Assembly (NCBI GenBank): GCA_902801585.1
Contig: CADCIU010000025.1
Location: 1 to 42,614, forward strand
Reading direction: 5' to 3'
DNA length: 42,614 bases
From: an uncultured Lachnospiraceae bacterium
Lineage (GTDB): Bacteria > Bacillota_A > Clostridia > Lachnospirales > Lachnospiraceae
Numbering within the stretch: the stretch's first letter is position 1; each line of letters starts with the position of its first letter. The translations under genes were made by a program, and so were the position numbers. Of the stretch, positions 30,128-38,921 are shown one piece after another. Under the pieces are notes generated by a model, which was not told where the DNA came from, ran no database searches, and saw nothing but the letters and a program-made list of their open reading frames with translations.

Positions 30128-31765
30128 ATGTCTTTAACAACATCTTCCGCAGCTGCGGATTCTTTGTCCGAAAACCGGGTCCGCCAATCTGAGAGCCCCT
30201 CATCGGAAAAGCGGGTCCACCCCGCCGCAGTGCTCTTTTGGCTCCTGATCATACTTACCCCCTTTATCTGCGCCGGGCTCATATGGCTGATCACGGGAAC
30301 AGATCCCCTGAAGCTGGATGCCTGGAACACTTCCTGGAACGATGAGGTCGGCTATTTCCGCGTGATCCGGCTTCTCCGGCATGAGTTTTATCCGCAGGGA
30401 ATGTATGGTTTCAATGAAGATGCCCCCTCGCATCTCGCGTACGGGCCTTACAATATTTTTACTTATCTTCCCTATTTTGTCCTGTCCTTTGCGACCGGCA
30501 TCGATTCGCACAATTTCATATATTACAGCAACGTGATCCTCGCTGTCCTTGCATGCGCGGTCTATGCGGTGCTGGTGCGGCCCCGGTTCAAGGAGGGGGT
30601 TTATACCGTACTCTTTCTCTCCACCTATCTGGTCGCGGGGCGCTACATCTGGTCCGGCATGAGTGAGAGCAGCTACAACTTCTTCCTGATCCTGTTCACG
30701 GCGCTCGCCATCTGGATGATCAAGAAGCCGGATGCTTCCCCGGCCGCGCAGGGAACTGCGCTGTTTGTGATGATCGCGGCGGTCTTTTTCTGGAATACGA
30801 TGAGACCGTACTACTTCCCTCTGCTGCTCGTGCCGGTGTATATGATCTTCAGGAAAAGGAGCCGCCTCTCTACGGCCGCCAAAATTCTTTTCCTGCTGTT
30901 TGCCGCTTTGTCTGCCGGGCTCTCCCTGTGGCTTTTCTTCTTCTTTACGGATTACAACGTCGCCCGCTACTTCTTTGACAGCACCCAGACGGAGACTCTC
31001 AAAGCCCTCATCTCGAGCGGTTCTCCGGTGATCATGGTCAAGGAGATCTTAAAGTCCAATCTGGGCGCGCTTCGCGAGATCAAGGGCTATTTGAAGGACA
31101 GCCGGTGGGCGGGCGGGATCCCGCTTCTGTACTTTGTCCAGTCGCTGCTGCTCTTCATCCTGATGATCCGCACCTTCTTTGCCAAAGAGAAGAAAAAGGA
31201 CGGGCGCTGCGCCGTGATCCTGTTCATGCTGATGGCCGGGGCTGCCGTTTATGAGGCCAATGTCGTCCTCTACAGTCCCGTACAGCTGCACCGCATGATG
31301 CTGGCGGTCACGATCGCCTACGGCCTTCTCCTGATCGAACTGAGCGGCTGGGAGCGCGTCACCGGACAGATCGCACTCCTTGCGGTCATGCTCTTTTTCG
31401 TCTTTCGCGCCCCGCAGAACTTCGCTCTGCCACAGATCGATTCGCAGACACTGACGACGCAGAAGGAGGAGGCACTCAGGAACGATTTCCGCGCGATCCT
31501 TCCTCTTAAGGAGGATCCCTGGGACAATACGATCGCCAAGGTTCCCGAGTTTGACAAGCTGCAGTGGGAATTCATGCTCCCTACTTACACCTCCCTCAAT
31601 GTCTGCCAGAACGGCGTCATGGAGAAATTCCTTACGGACGGCACTCTGAAGTCCAAGTTTGTACTTTTGGAGAATGATTCCAAACTGAACGCGCTCTGCG
31701 TCAAGCGAGGCTACCGCGTTGTGTGGCAGGGCTATGACCGGATCATGTATCAGACAAGAGACTGA
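30128..31765 (+). CDS. GT-C-like integral membrane protein, unknown substrate
   Basis: A 545-residue polytopic membrane protein with a 30-residue Ser-rich cytoplasmic start, about ten to eleven hydrophobic segments and a soluble C-terminal part of about 110 residues. The first external loop contains WNTSWNDEVGYFRVIR, an acidic pair placed as in GT-C glycosyltransferases such as the ArnT/PMT type. The C-terminal part reads like a small extracellular domain. A lipid-linked sugar transferase is the best guess; no family-level match is claimed. GGAGG lies seven bases before the ATG. Imperfectly repeated codons occur in the N-terminus (SENRVR / SEKRVH). A strong terminator follows and ROK is convergent. 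Confidence 0.75.
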   Translation: MSLTTSSAAADSLSENRVRQSESPSSEKRVHPAAVLFWLLIILTPFICAGLIWLITGTDPLKLDAWNTSWNDEVGYFRVIRLLRHEFYPQGMYGFNEDAPSHLAYGPYNIFTYLPYFVLSFATGIDSHNFIYYSNVILAVLACAVYAVLVRPRFKEGVYTVLFLSTYLVAGRYIWSGMSESSYNFFLILFTALAIWMIKKPDASPAAQGTALFVMIAAVFFWNTMRPYYFPLLLVPVYMIFRKRSRLSTAAKILFLLFAALSAGLSLWLFFFFTDYNVARYFFDSTQTETLKALISSGSPVIMVKEILKSNLGALREIKGYLKDSRWAGGIPLLYFVQSLLLFILMIRTFFAKEKKKDGRCAVILFMLMAGAAVYEANVVLYSPVQLHRMMLAVTIAYGLLLIELSGWERVTGQIALLAVMLFFVFRAPQNFALPQIDSQTLTTQKEEALRNDFRAILPLKEDPWDNTIAKVPEFDKLQWEFMLPTYTSLNVCQNGVMEKFLTDGTLKSKFVLLENDSKLNALCVKRGYRVVWQGYDRIMYQTRD

Positions 31766-31773
31766 GCGGCAAA

Positions 31774-31833
31774 AGGCTGCTGTACCGGGAGATCATTTCT
31801 GTGATCACTCCCTTCGTACAGCAGCCTCTTATT
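31774..31833 (+). terminator. Long-stem terminator after the GT-C-like gene
   Basis: AGGCTGCTGTAC (31774-31785) pairs perfectly with 31816-31827, with inner GGGAG/CTCCC (31787-31791/31808-31812), followed by CTTATTTT. Confidence 0.8.
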
Positions 31834-31872
31834 TTACGGATCCGTTTATTTGATCTGTCTTTTGACGCCGTC

Positions 31873-32781
31873 TCAGCCGTTTGCCTTCCTGTAATAATAG
31901 TAGGCGCCCACCTGGTTGGCTTCGCTTCCGTACCTACACGGAACGATCTCGGGCTTGGGCAGTGCCGGGTCAAAATACGGCCCCGGGCTCCTGTAGATCT
32001 CATCGACGCACCTGCGGATCGTTTCGATCAGGACCGGCTGTCTGCTGATCCCGCCCCCGACAGCGACTTTCTCCAGATCCAGCAGGATGGTCAGATTGAC
32101 GATCTGCATAGCGACCTGCATGCAGAATTTCTCCAGCACCTGATTGGACCAATAGTCTCCCGCGTTCACTTTGTCGAAAAACTGTCTGCCGCTCCCGAGC
32201 GGGTCCCAGCCGAATCCCGTATACCTCCGGTTCATGTCTAAAAGCCCCGTCGTGCTGCAGACGATCCCCTGCGTGTTTCCCGGGTCGTTCCAATCTGTAT
32301 TGGTCACGCGCGTGAAGCTGAGCTCCCCGGCCGTGAAATGCCTTCCGTTCAGGATCTTCCCGTCTATGATCAGGCCGCCGCCCACGCCGGTCCCGATGAT
32401 ATAGACCGCGGCATTCTGACAGCCTTTGAGTGCACCGCTTCGCAGTTCCGCCAGCGCCGCGCATTTGCCGTCGTTGGCGATATGGACCGGGTGTCCCGTC
32501 ATCTCCTCGAGCGGCGCTGCCACCGCTTTTCCGTGATTGTAGCGCAGGGCACCTCCTCCCAGGCACACGCCCCTCTCACTGTCAATAAATCCCGGAAGAC
32601 TCATGGCGATCCCTTCCGTCTCCGCTCTGTGGGGCTCGAAGATCCTGCAGATCTCCTCGAAGAAGTCTTTCTGACAGGTCATTGGCGTCGGCACGCTTCC
32701 GCTCCCGTATCTTGCAAGCGTCTCATCCATCACCGAATACTTGATCTCTGTGCCGCCCACGTCAAAAACCATCCATTTCAT
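31873..32781 (-). CDS. ROK family sugar kinase
   Basis: A 302-residue ROK kinase, phosphorylating a sugar with ATP. The phosphate loop is DVGGTEIK (7-14), the catalytic region IANDGKCAAL, and the adenosine loop GTGVGGGLI. The CxCGxxGCxE zinc motif of classic ROK glucokinases and repressors is missing, as in the beta-glucoside kinase (BglK) branch, and there is no N-terminal DNA-binding domain. Position next to a GH3 beta-glucosidase, with only GtrA between, supports a role on glucose or beta-glucosides. The ATG is at 32781; GAGCAG precedes it at usable distance. Likely one operon GH3-GtrA-ROK. Confidence 0.88.
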   Translation of the reverse strand: MKWMVFDVGGTEIKYSVMDETLARYGSGSVPTPMTCQKDFFEEICRIFEPHRAETEGIAMSLPGFIDSERGVCLGGGALRYNHGKAVAAPLEEMTGHPVHIANDGKCAALAELRSGALKGCQNAAVYIIGTGVGGGLIIDGKILNGRHFTAGELSFTRVTNTDWNDPGNTQGIVCSTTGLLDMNRRYTGFGWDPLGSGRQFFDKVNAGDYWSNQVLEKFCMQVAMQIVNLTILLDLEKVAVGGGISRQPVLIETIRRCVDEIYRSPGPYFDPALPKPEIVPCRYGSEANQVGAYYYYRKANG

Positions 32782-32795
32782 GGCCCTGCTCCTTT

Positions 32796-33212
32796 TTATT
32801 TCTTGAAAACAAACAGTTTACTGAACACATAGTTGGCGATCGTCACCATCACCTGGTCCAAAAGCTTTGCCACTTTATCGTTCATCCCAAGCAGCGAAAC
32901 TGTCACGAACATAAAGACCATGTCCATGACCAGTGTCCCGACCCTGGCCGTGACGAAAGCGCCGGCCTCCTTGACGACGTCCTTGCTCTTACTCTCAAAC
33001 ACAAATTTGCGGTTGGTAAAGTAGGCAAAAGCCACCGCACAGATCCATGACACCACGTTGGCGGCCTGCAGCTGGATCGGCTTCGCCGGATCGAGGATCG
33101 TGAGCGTGAGGCCGTAATAGACCGCCAGGCTGACGACGGTCGTCAGCACGCCGACGATCAGATAGTTGATGATCTCTTTATATTTAAAGTATAACGCTTT
33201 GATCTTTTCCAA
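32796..33212 (-). CDS. GtrA family membrane protein
   Basis: A 138-residue protein with four hydrophobic segments, the GtrA/DPMS3 family, thought to help flip or retain polyprenyl-phosphate sugars for surface polysaccharide glycosylation. Typical landmarks are NYLIVGVLTTVVSLAVYY at the start, FAYFTNRKFVF in the middle and NYVFSKLFVFKK at the end. It uses a TTG start at 33212, five to six bases after GGAGGC, a strong site that makes this start convincing. It is placed between GH3 and ROK genes in the same direction, and not far from two GT-C-like proteins and YfhO, the kind of enzymes GtrA proteins usually serve. Confidence 0.88.
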   Translation of the reverse strand: MEKIKALYFKYKEIINYLIVGVLTTVVSLAVYYGLTLTILDPAKPIQLQAANVVSWICAVAFAYFTNRKFVFESKSKDVVKEAGAFVTARVGTLVMDMVFMFVTVSLLGMNDKVAKLLDQVMVTIANYVFSKLFVFKK

Positions 33213-33245
33213 GTATTGCCTCCGACATTCTTGATGATAAACAAA

Positions 33246-36062
33246 TTATTCCTGAGACGGTCCGCCGGGAGACGTCTGCTGTGCGGTATCCTCCTTAGAC
33301 GGACGGATCGAGAGCCTGCAGCTGCGGATCCCCATGCCTCCCAGGGCGAAGAAGATCCTGAGATAGAAGACCGCGCTTCTGACCGGCGGCAGATCGATGA
33401 CCACCGTTCTCCACTCCTTCTGCCCGCCGCTGAGCGATACGGTCTCGATGACATGAGATCCGACGGCGATCGCCATGGGAATCTGTGCGAGACTGTTGTC
33501 CAGCTCTGAGCGAACTTCCATTTCCAACCGGTACGCGCCCTTCTCATCGGTCTCGATCTCGAAGAGGTTCATCTCCCCCTTCTGTGTGCGGATCGATTCA
33601 GCAGGGATCTCGCAAACTGCGCCTGCGCGGATCTTCACGCTTCCCTCGGTGTCGTTCTCTTCCTCTTCCCTGGCCTTATCGAGCATCACGTCCAGATCGG
33701 TCCTGATACCGTACATGCGCAGGAAAGTCGGCGTATCCATGAGAAAACCGCAGATATTTCGGGCTGCTCTTTGAAGCTCTCCGCGTGTGATCCGCCCCTG
33801 TGCGAGTCCCTCTGCCGTGTCGTCACCGTTTGCGTTCTTCTCCGCGTCGGCCGTCACCATGTAGATGTCATTCTGGGCCCGGATCATCGACGCCGTCTGC
33901 TGAATGCTGTCAGGCCCGTTTTCCTCACTACCCGCTGCCCACCAGTCCGTCATCACGATGCCGCCGAATCCGAACTGGCCGCGCAGGATCGTCGTCAGAA
34001 GATCGTACTGGGAAGCCGTCCAGGCTCCGTTCACGGATCCGTACGTCGTCATGACGGAGGTCGCCGCGCCCTCGCGCACAGCGATCTCAAACCCGCGCAG
34101 GTAGATCTCCCTGAGCGCCCTCTCCGAGATGACCGCATCGGCCTTGTGCCTTCTGTACTCCTGGTTGTTGGCACAGAAGTGCTTGATCGTGCCGACGACC
34201 GCGCTCTCGCGCATGCCGCGCAGCTCCATGACCGCCATCTTGCCCGTCAGGAAGGGATCCTCGGAGAAATACTCGAAATTCCTTCCGTTCAGCGGATGCC
34301 TGTGGATATTCATCCCGGGGCCCAGAAGCGAGTCGATACGGTTCTTGCGCAGTTCCATTCCCTCCCAGTCATAGAGCTCCTTGACAAGCACGTTGTTCCA
34401 AGTGCTGGCAAGGCATGTGCCGGAAGGCATGGAAAAGGCCTTGGTCCCGCAGTCCATGCGAATGCCGCTGGGGCCGTCCGAACAGCATCCGATCGGGATC
34501 CCGAATTTCAGGAGACGATCTGTCACGCCTCCGAAGGCGGCCGCTGTGCCGGGCGTCACCTTGGGCGAGCACATGCCCTCTCCCCGCGTGAGGCAGATCA
34601 GGTCCTCGTCGGAGAGCTGAGCCAGAAAATCGTCCATCTTTACTTTGCCGTCCGCGACGTCGCACAGGCGGTATCCCCGGTCACCCGTATAAGGGGTTTG
34701 GGCAGGAAGTCTCTGCGCCCTTCTCTCAAGGGGCGGGACTGTCCGCAGGGGAACCGGCTCATAGGTCACCGCGAACTTTTCACCGCAGCGGAGCGGCTTG
34801 ATCCTGGATAAGGGATAGATCGGCGCCATAGCCTCTTCCAGCTGCTCGATCACCGCTGTTCCGCTCAGCGCGAAGCTCCCGCACGGCTTTGTATCGCGAA
34901 CGCTCCTGCCCATATGGAATGTGTATGTCCCCTCTTCCAGTACCCAGGCGGATTTGTTTCCGGTCACGCCGCTGTCATCATAGCTGGCGATCGCCCTGAC
35001 GGGCACCTTGAACCGCAGATCCTGATACTGACCGGGATCGAGCTTTATTGTCTTTCTGTAAGCGCAGAGCACTCTGGACGGTTTGCCCAGTTTCCCCTGC
35101 GGCGCCTCGCAGTAGATCTGCACGACCTCCTTGCCGGCCGTCTTCCCCGTATTCACGACGCGTGCGCGGAAGTTGATCGTGTCGTCTCCCATGCTCTCCA
35201 TCCCCTGTCCGCGGATCTCGAACTGTGTATAGGAAAGGCCGAACCCGAATGGATACATCACCTTTTTCGGTGCAAAGGTCTCAAAATAGCGATAGCCCAC
35301 ATAGATGTCTTCAGCGTAACAGTTCCTGTCCGGATCTCCGAAATTGGCCGCTGAAGGATAGTCCTCTATGTGATGCGCGATCGTATCCGTGAGTCTCCCG
35401 CTGGGGCAGACTTCACCGGTCAGCACGTCGAGGACGCCGTTTCCGCCCTCCTGGCCGCCCTGCCAGATGTACAGGACGGCGCCCGGGCGATATTTTGACA
35501 CCCAGTTCATGTCAATGATGTTGCCCACATTGAGAAGGACGACGGTCCTGGAGAAAGCGGCGCAGACTCTCTGCAGCAGCGTCTCCTCCTGCTCAGTGAG
35601 AAAGTAGCTGCCGCCCTCCGGCTTGTTGTCCTGGTCCTCGCCGGCAGTCCGGCCGATGATCACGACTGCGGCGTCCGCCTCCTGCCTGACTTTCCCGATC
35701 AGCTCCTGAGACGGTGCCATCTCCTCCTGGAACCAGGGCTCCGTGCCCCAGCCGAATCCGCTGTCGAAGGGGTGCTCGGGAAGCCACTGCGCATAGGCCT
35801 CCTCCAGAGAGGGCGAGAGCTCATACGCTTTCCGCTGAAGGATCGCTTCTCTGACGCCGGTCACATAGGAAGTGTTGACCATTCCGCCGGATCCGGTCCC
35901 GCTCTTGTAATAGCTGAACTGGCTTCGCCCGAACAGCGCGATCCGGCTGCCCTTCTCAAGGGGCAGCGTCCCGTCTCTGTTCTCGAGCATCACGATCCCT
36001 TCCGCCTGGGCCCTGCGGGCGACGGAGGCATATACCTGCACGTTGAAAACCGATTCCTTCAT
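33246..36062 (-). CDS. Domain-permuted GH3 beta-glucosidase
   Basis: A 938-residue glycoside hydrolase family 3 enzyme acting on beta-linked oligosaccharides, with no signal peptide, so intracellular. The domain order is reversed relative to most GH3: the alpha/beta sandwich comes first (about 20-240), then a fibronectin-III-like domain (about 295-395), then the TIM barrel (about 475-800), and a C-terminal extension of about 130 residues with a sandwich-like composition. The nucleophile is Asp706 in GIVMTDWW; substrate contacts are SDGPSGIR (528-535), EDP (601-603) and KHF (627-629). The acid/base is probably in the 141-160 loop (GEDQDNKPEGG...). Similar permutation is known in Ruminococcus and Butyrivibrio glucosidases. 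AAAGGAT precedes the ATG. Confidence 0.93.
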   Translation of the reverse strand: MKESVFNVQVYASVARRAQAEGIVMLENRDGTLPLEKGSRIALFGRSQFSYYKSGTGSGGMVNTSYVTGVREAILQRKAYELSPSLEEAYAQWLPEHPFDSGFGWGTEPWFQEEMAPSQELIGKVRQEADAAVVIIGRTAGEDQDNKPEGGSYFLTEQEETLLQRVCAAFSRTVVLLNVGNIIDMNWVSKYRPGAVLYIWQGGQEGGNGVLDVLTGEVCPSGRLTDTIAHHIEDYPSAANFGDPDRNCYAEDIYVGYRYFETFAPKKVMYPFGFGLSYTQFEIRGQGMESMGDDTINFRARVVNTGKTAGKEVVQIYCEAPQGKLGKPSRVLCAYRKTIKLDPGQYQDLRFKVPVRAIASYDDSGVTGNKSAWVLEEGTYTFHMGRSVRDTKPCGSFALSGTAVIEQLEEAMAPIYPLSRIKPLRCGEKFAVTYEPVPLRTVPPLERRAQRLPAQTPYTGDRGYRLCDVADGKVKMDDFLAQLSDEDLICLTRGEGMCSPKVTPGTAAAFGGVTDRLLKFGIPIGCCSDGPSGIRMDCGTKAFSMPSGTCLASTWNNVLVKELYDWEGMELRKNRIDSLLGPGMNIHRHPLNGRNFEYFSEDPFLTGKMAVMELRGMRESAVVGTIKHFCANNQEYRRHKADAVISERALREIYLRGFEIAVREGAATSVMTTYGSVNGAWTASQYDLLTTILRGQFGFGGIVMTDWWAAGSEENGPDSIQQTASMIRAQNDIYMVTADAEKNANGDDTAEGLAQGRITRGELQRAARNICGFLMDTPTFLRMYGIRTDLDVMLDKAREEEENDTEGSVKIRAGAVCEIPAESIRTQKGEMNLFEIETDEKGAYRLEMEVRSELDNSLAQIPMAIAVGSHVIETVSLSGGQKEWRTVVIDLPPVRSAVFYLRIFFALGGMGIRSCRLSIRPSKEDTAQQTSPGGPSQE

Positions 36063-36102
36063 CTTATATCCTTTCCGGGGCTCTTCAACCTTTCCGTGGA
36101 TC

Positions 36103-38307
36103 TTAATCTTCCACCATGGACAGGGAGATCCTCTTTTTGGCGGCGTCCACGCCGATCACCGTCACGTCAACAACATCTCCGACGCGCACCGCTTCCAGCG
36201 GGTGCCTGATGAATTTCCTGCTCATCTTGGAAATATGCACAAGTCCGTCCTGATGTACGCCGATATCGACAAAAGCACCGAAATCCACAATATTGCGCAC
36301 CGTACCCTTGAGCTTTAATCCCGGCGTCAGGTCTTCCATGGACAGCACGTCGCTGCGAAGTACCGGCGCCGGCATCTCCTCGCGGGGATCTCTCGCGGGT
36401 TTCTCCAGTTCCTGCAAAATATCGCGAAGGGTGGGCTCGCCGATTCCCAGCTCCTTCGCCTTGCGGGCCGGATCCTTTACCATGGCGACCGCAGCCTTAA
36501 AGGAGGCCCGGTCCATCGATAAGCCGAGGCCTTTGATCAACTCCTCCACTGCGGCGTAGCTCTCCGGGTGCACAGACGTGGCGTCAAGCGGATTAGCGCC
36601 GTCCCGGATCCTGAGAAAGCCAGCGCACTGCTGGAACGCCTTGGGCCCGAGCCCTGCAACCCCAAGCAGTTCGCGGCGGTTTCTGAACGCGCCGTTCTCC
36701 TCCCTGTAGGAGACGATATTTTTGGCTACCGTCCTGCTGATCCCGGAAATATAGGAAAGAAGCGAGAAGGAAGCCGTGTTCAGGTCCACACCCACTCTGT
36801 TGACGCACTTCTCCACGACACCGGTCAGCGCGCCGTCCAGCTTCTTCTGGTTCATGTCGTGCTGGTACTGGCCCACGCCGATCGCCTTGGGATCGATCTT
36901 GACCAGTTCCGCCAGGGGATCCTGCAGCCTTCGCGCGATCGATGCCGCGCTCCTTTGCCCCACATCGAACTTGGGGAACTCCTCCGTCGCCAGCTTGCTC
37001 GCACTGTACACCGAGGCGCCCGCTTCGTTGACGATCACATATTGAATCGGCCTTTTCTGCTCCCTGATGAACTCCGTGATCACCTGCTCCGACTCTCTCG
37101 AGGCCGTGCCGTTGCCAACGCTGATCACAGAGATGTCGTACTTTCTGACCAGCTTGTCCAGTTCCTGCTTGGCCTCTCTCACCTTGTTCTGAGGTGCCGT
37201 AGGATAGATGACCTTGGTGTCGAGAATCCTGCCCGTGGGGTCCGCGACCGCGAGTTTGCACCCCGTTCGGAAAGCGGGGTCCCATCCCAGGACCACTTTG
37301 CCGGCGATGGGCTGCTGCATCAGAAGCTGCTCCAGGTTGGAGGCGAAGACGCGGATCGCGCCGTCCTCCGCTTCTTCTGTCAGCCGGTTTCTGATCTCCC
37401 TCTCGATGGCGGGCGCGATCAGCCGCTCGTAACTGTCCCTCACTGCGGCCTTTATATATTGGAAGGTGTCCGGCTCGGGATATTTGGCGCCGTGCGTCAC
37501 CTGTTTCTCCAGATAGAGGAGGAGTTCGTCTGCCGGTGCCTCTATTTTGACCGAGAGTATGTCCTCCTTCTCGCCGCGGTTGAGGGCGAGAACTCTGTGT
37601 CCCGGAATCCGGCGGACCGCCTCGCTGTAGTCAAAATACATCTCATACACATCGCGGCGCTCCTTCTTCCTGGCAGCCGCCTTATCTTCCTTGTTCCCGG
37701 AATCGTCCGCTTTCGCTTTCTTCTTCACCTTCTCGGAGGAAAGGATCGTCCCTTTGTTCCAAGTCTTCTCTCGAATGAAGGCCCTGAAGCGCGCCTCATC
37801 CGAGATCTGCTCTGCGATGATATCCATGGCGCCTGCGACGGCCGCCTCCGCATCGGGCACTTCCTTCGCCTCATCGACATACTTCAGTGCTTCCTTGAGC
37901 ACATCGCTGCCCTTGTTCTGTGCCAAAATATAGTCTGCCAGGCCCTGCAGCCCTCTCTCTTTGGCCATGCCCGCGCGGGTTCTCCGCTTGGGCCGGTAGG
38001 GGAGATACAGATCCTCCACTTCCACCAGGGTCTGCGCATCTTCGATTGCTGCCTTTAATTTATCCGTCAGCTTCCCCTGCTCCTCGATGCTCTCCATCAC
38101 TTTGGCCTTGCGCTCCTCGAGAGAGCGAAGATATGCCAGTGACTCGCCCAGGTCTCTGAGCTGTTCGTCTGTAAGGGTGCCTGTCGCTTCTTTTCTGTAT
38201 CTGGCGATGAAGGGAATCGTATTTCCCTCGTCGATCAGCTTGACCGCTGCGTCTACCTGCCAGTTTTTTACGCCCAGTTTCAGGGCGATCTGTTCGTTAA
38301 TCTGCAT
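36103..38307 (-). CDS. tex: Tex family S1 RNA-binding transcription accessory protein
   Basis: A nucleic-acid-binding protein of the Tex/YhgF family, 734 residues. Order: Tex N-terminal domain (FIARYRKEATGTLTDEQLRDLG near the start), YqgF-like RNase-H fold (VLGWDPAFRTGCKLAVADPTG, then ISVGNGTASRESEQ), helix-hairpin-helix region (ALTGVVEKCVNRVGVDLNTAS, ISRTVAKNIVSYREENGAF, LGPKAFQQCAGFLRI) and the C-terminal S1 domain (LKGTVRNIVDFGAFVDIGVHQDGLVHIS); all by landmark. The open frame reaches 38511, but GAGG six bases before ATG 38307 fixes the start. The upstream 5' region contains a GC-rich palindrome pair. It is not linked to GH3 except by direction, with 40 bases between. Confidence 0.95.
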   Translation of the reverse strand: MQINEQIALKLGVKNWQVDAAVKLIDEGNTIPFIARYRKEATGTLTDEQLRDLGESLAYLRSLEERKAKVMESIEEQGKLTDKLKAAIEDAQTLVEVEDLYLPYRPKRRTRAGMAKERGLQGLADYILAQNKGSDVLKEALKYVDEAKEVPDAEAAVAGAMDIIAEQISDEARFRAFIREKTWNKGTILSSEKVKKKAKADDSGNKEDKAAARKKERRDVYEMYFDYSEAVRRIPGHRVLALNRGEKEDILSVKIEAPADELLLYLEKQVTHGAKYPEPDTFQYIKAAVRDSYERLIAPAIEREIRNRLTEEAEDGAIRVFASNLEQLLMQQPIAGKVVLGWDPAFRTGCKLAVADPTGRILDTKVIYPTAPQNKVREAKQELDKLVRKYDISVISVGNGTASRESEQVITEFIREQKRPIQYVIVNEAGASVYSASKLATEEFPKFDVGQRSAASIARRLQDPLAELVKIDPKAIGVGQYQHDMNQKKLDGALTGVVEKCVNRVGVDLNTASFSLLSYISGISRTVAKNIVSYREENGAFRNRRELLGVAGLGPKAFQQCAGFLRIRDGANPLDATSVHPESYAAVEELIKGLGLSMDRASFKAAVAMVKDPARKAKELGIGEPTLRDILQELEKPARDPREEMPAPVLRSDVLSMEDLTPGLKLKGTVRNIVDFGAFVDIGVHQDGLVHISKMSRKFIRHPLEAVRVGDVVDVTVIGVDAAKKRISLSMVED

Positions 38308-38337
38308 AATGATCCTCATTCCGAAGTTTTCTGTACT

Positions 38338-38386
38338 CCCGAGCCCCGGGCTCGGGCTGCGTATTCCCCGGGCCGGGAGCCCGGGA
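38338..38386. repeat. Paired GC-rich palindromes, copy 4, in the tex leader
   Basis: CCCGAGCCCCGGGCTCGGG (38338-38356) is a perfect 19-base palindrome around one base; a second block, CCCGGGCCGGGAGCCCGGG (38367-38385), follows after ten bases. The pair lies between the tex start and its candidate -10, so it would be transcribed into the tex leader. Confidence 0.65.
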
Positions 38387-38400
38387 TTTGTGCTCCTACC

Positions 38401-38409
38401 ATCATACCA
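38401..38409 (-). promoter_or_regulatory. Candidate extended -10 promoter of tex
   Basis: TGGTATGAT on the minus strand (TGnTATAAT-like), with no clear -35. Confidence 0.4.
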
Positions 38410-38627
38410 TAATTCGCAGGTTCCGCCATGGCATTCTTGAGCCCGCGGCTTCAATGTCGACTTTGACCTAAATTCAGTCAAAATCCTGCCTGTTTCCCGC
38501 AAGACCCTCATGATAAATTATGGTGATTGTTAAGCGCCCCCAATGCGAAACTTTTGGGACACAGGTGCTGAGCAGCAATGATTTCGGATCATGAGTACAG
38601 CATGCGTACAGAAAGGAGGTGCCGGTA

Positions 38628-38840
38628 ATGATCCAGGGAAAACAGATCTGCCCTGCCGGCAGCACACTAAAAGGCGCGGAGAATTCCGCCTCTGAGAGAT
38701 TGGCATCAGAGAAAAGTGTTCCGGTATTATGCAGAAAGATCAACCATCTGCTCCATATGGCGCCCGACGCCCTGTCGGGCAACAGCGGCGCAGTCATGGA
38801 CAAATTCATACAATATCGCCGGGAGAGCCGCGGGGTCTGA
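38628..38840 (+). CDS. Small orphan protein (70 aa)
   Basis: Not recognised. The 70-residue product starts MIQGKQICPAGSTLKG, has two cysteines (Cys8 and Cys35), a central helix-like stretch VLCRKINHLLHMAPDAL and a basic end (MDKFIQYRRESRGV). There is no membrane segment or signal peptide. Gene signals are very good: AAAGGAGG eight bases before the ATG, and the stop codon lies in the loop of a strong GC-rich terminator followed by T7. It is a complete stand-alone unit between tex and the YfhO gene. A short GTG upstream in the same frame overlaps the ribosome binding site and is unlikely. Confidence 0.65.
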   Translation: MIQGKQICPAGSTLKGAENSASERLASEKSVPVLCRKINHLLHMAPDALSGNSGAVMDKFIQYRRESRGV

Positions 38841-38862
38841 CCCCCCGCCGCTCTCTTTTTTT
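38823..38862 (+). terminator. Terminator overlapping the end of the 70-codon gene
   Basis: GAGAGCCGCGGGG (38823-38835) pairs with CCCCCCGCCGCTCTC (38841-38855), followed by T7; the TGA stop is in the loop. Confidence 0.85.
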
Positions 38863-38921
38863 ATACTTCATTGTGTGTTAAGATACGCCTAGAAACTATC
38901 TCGGAGGTCATAAGTCAGAAA

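Larger units (their letters stand above)
38308..38627. other. Divergent region between tex and the 70-codon orphan gene
   Basis: Contains the palindrome pair and tex -10 above, plus a dyad TTTGAC-N9-GTCAAA (38462-38482) that may be an operator or a pair of opposing -35 boxes. The plus-strand promoter for the orphan gene was not identified. Confidence 0.45.

Noticed and set aside
36568..38058. 496-codon open frame opposite tex
   Set aside because: Antisense to a complete Tex protein; Arg/Leu/Asp-rich composition typical of reverse-complement shadows.
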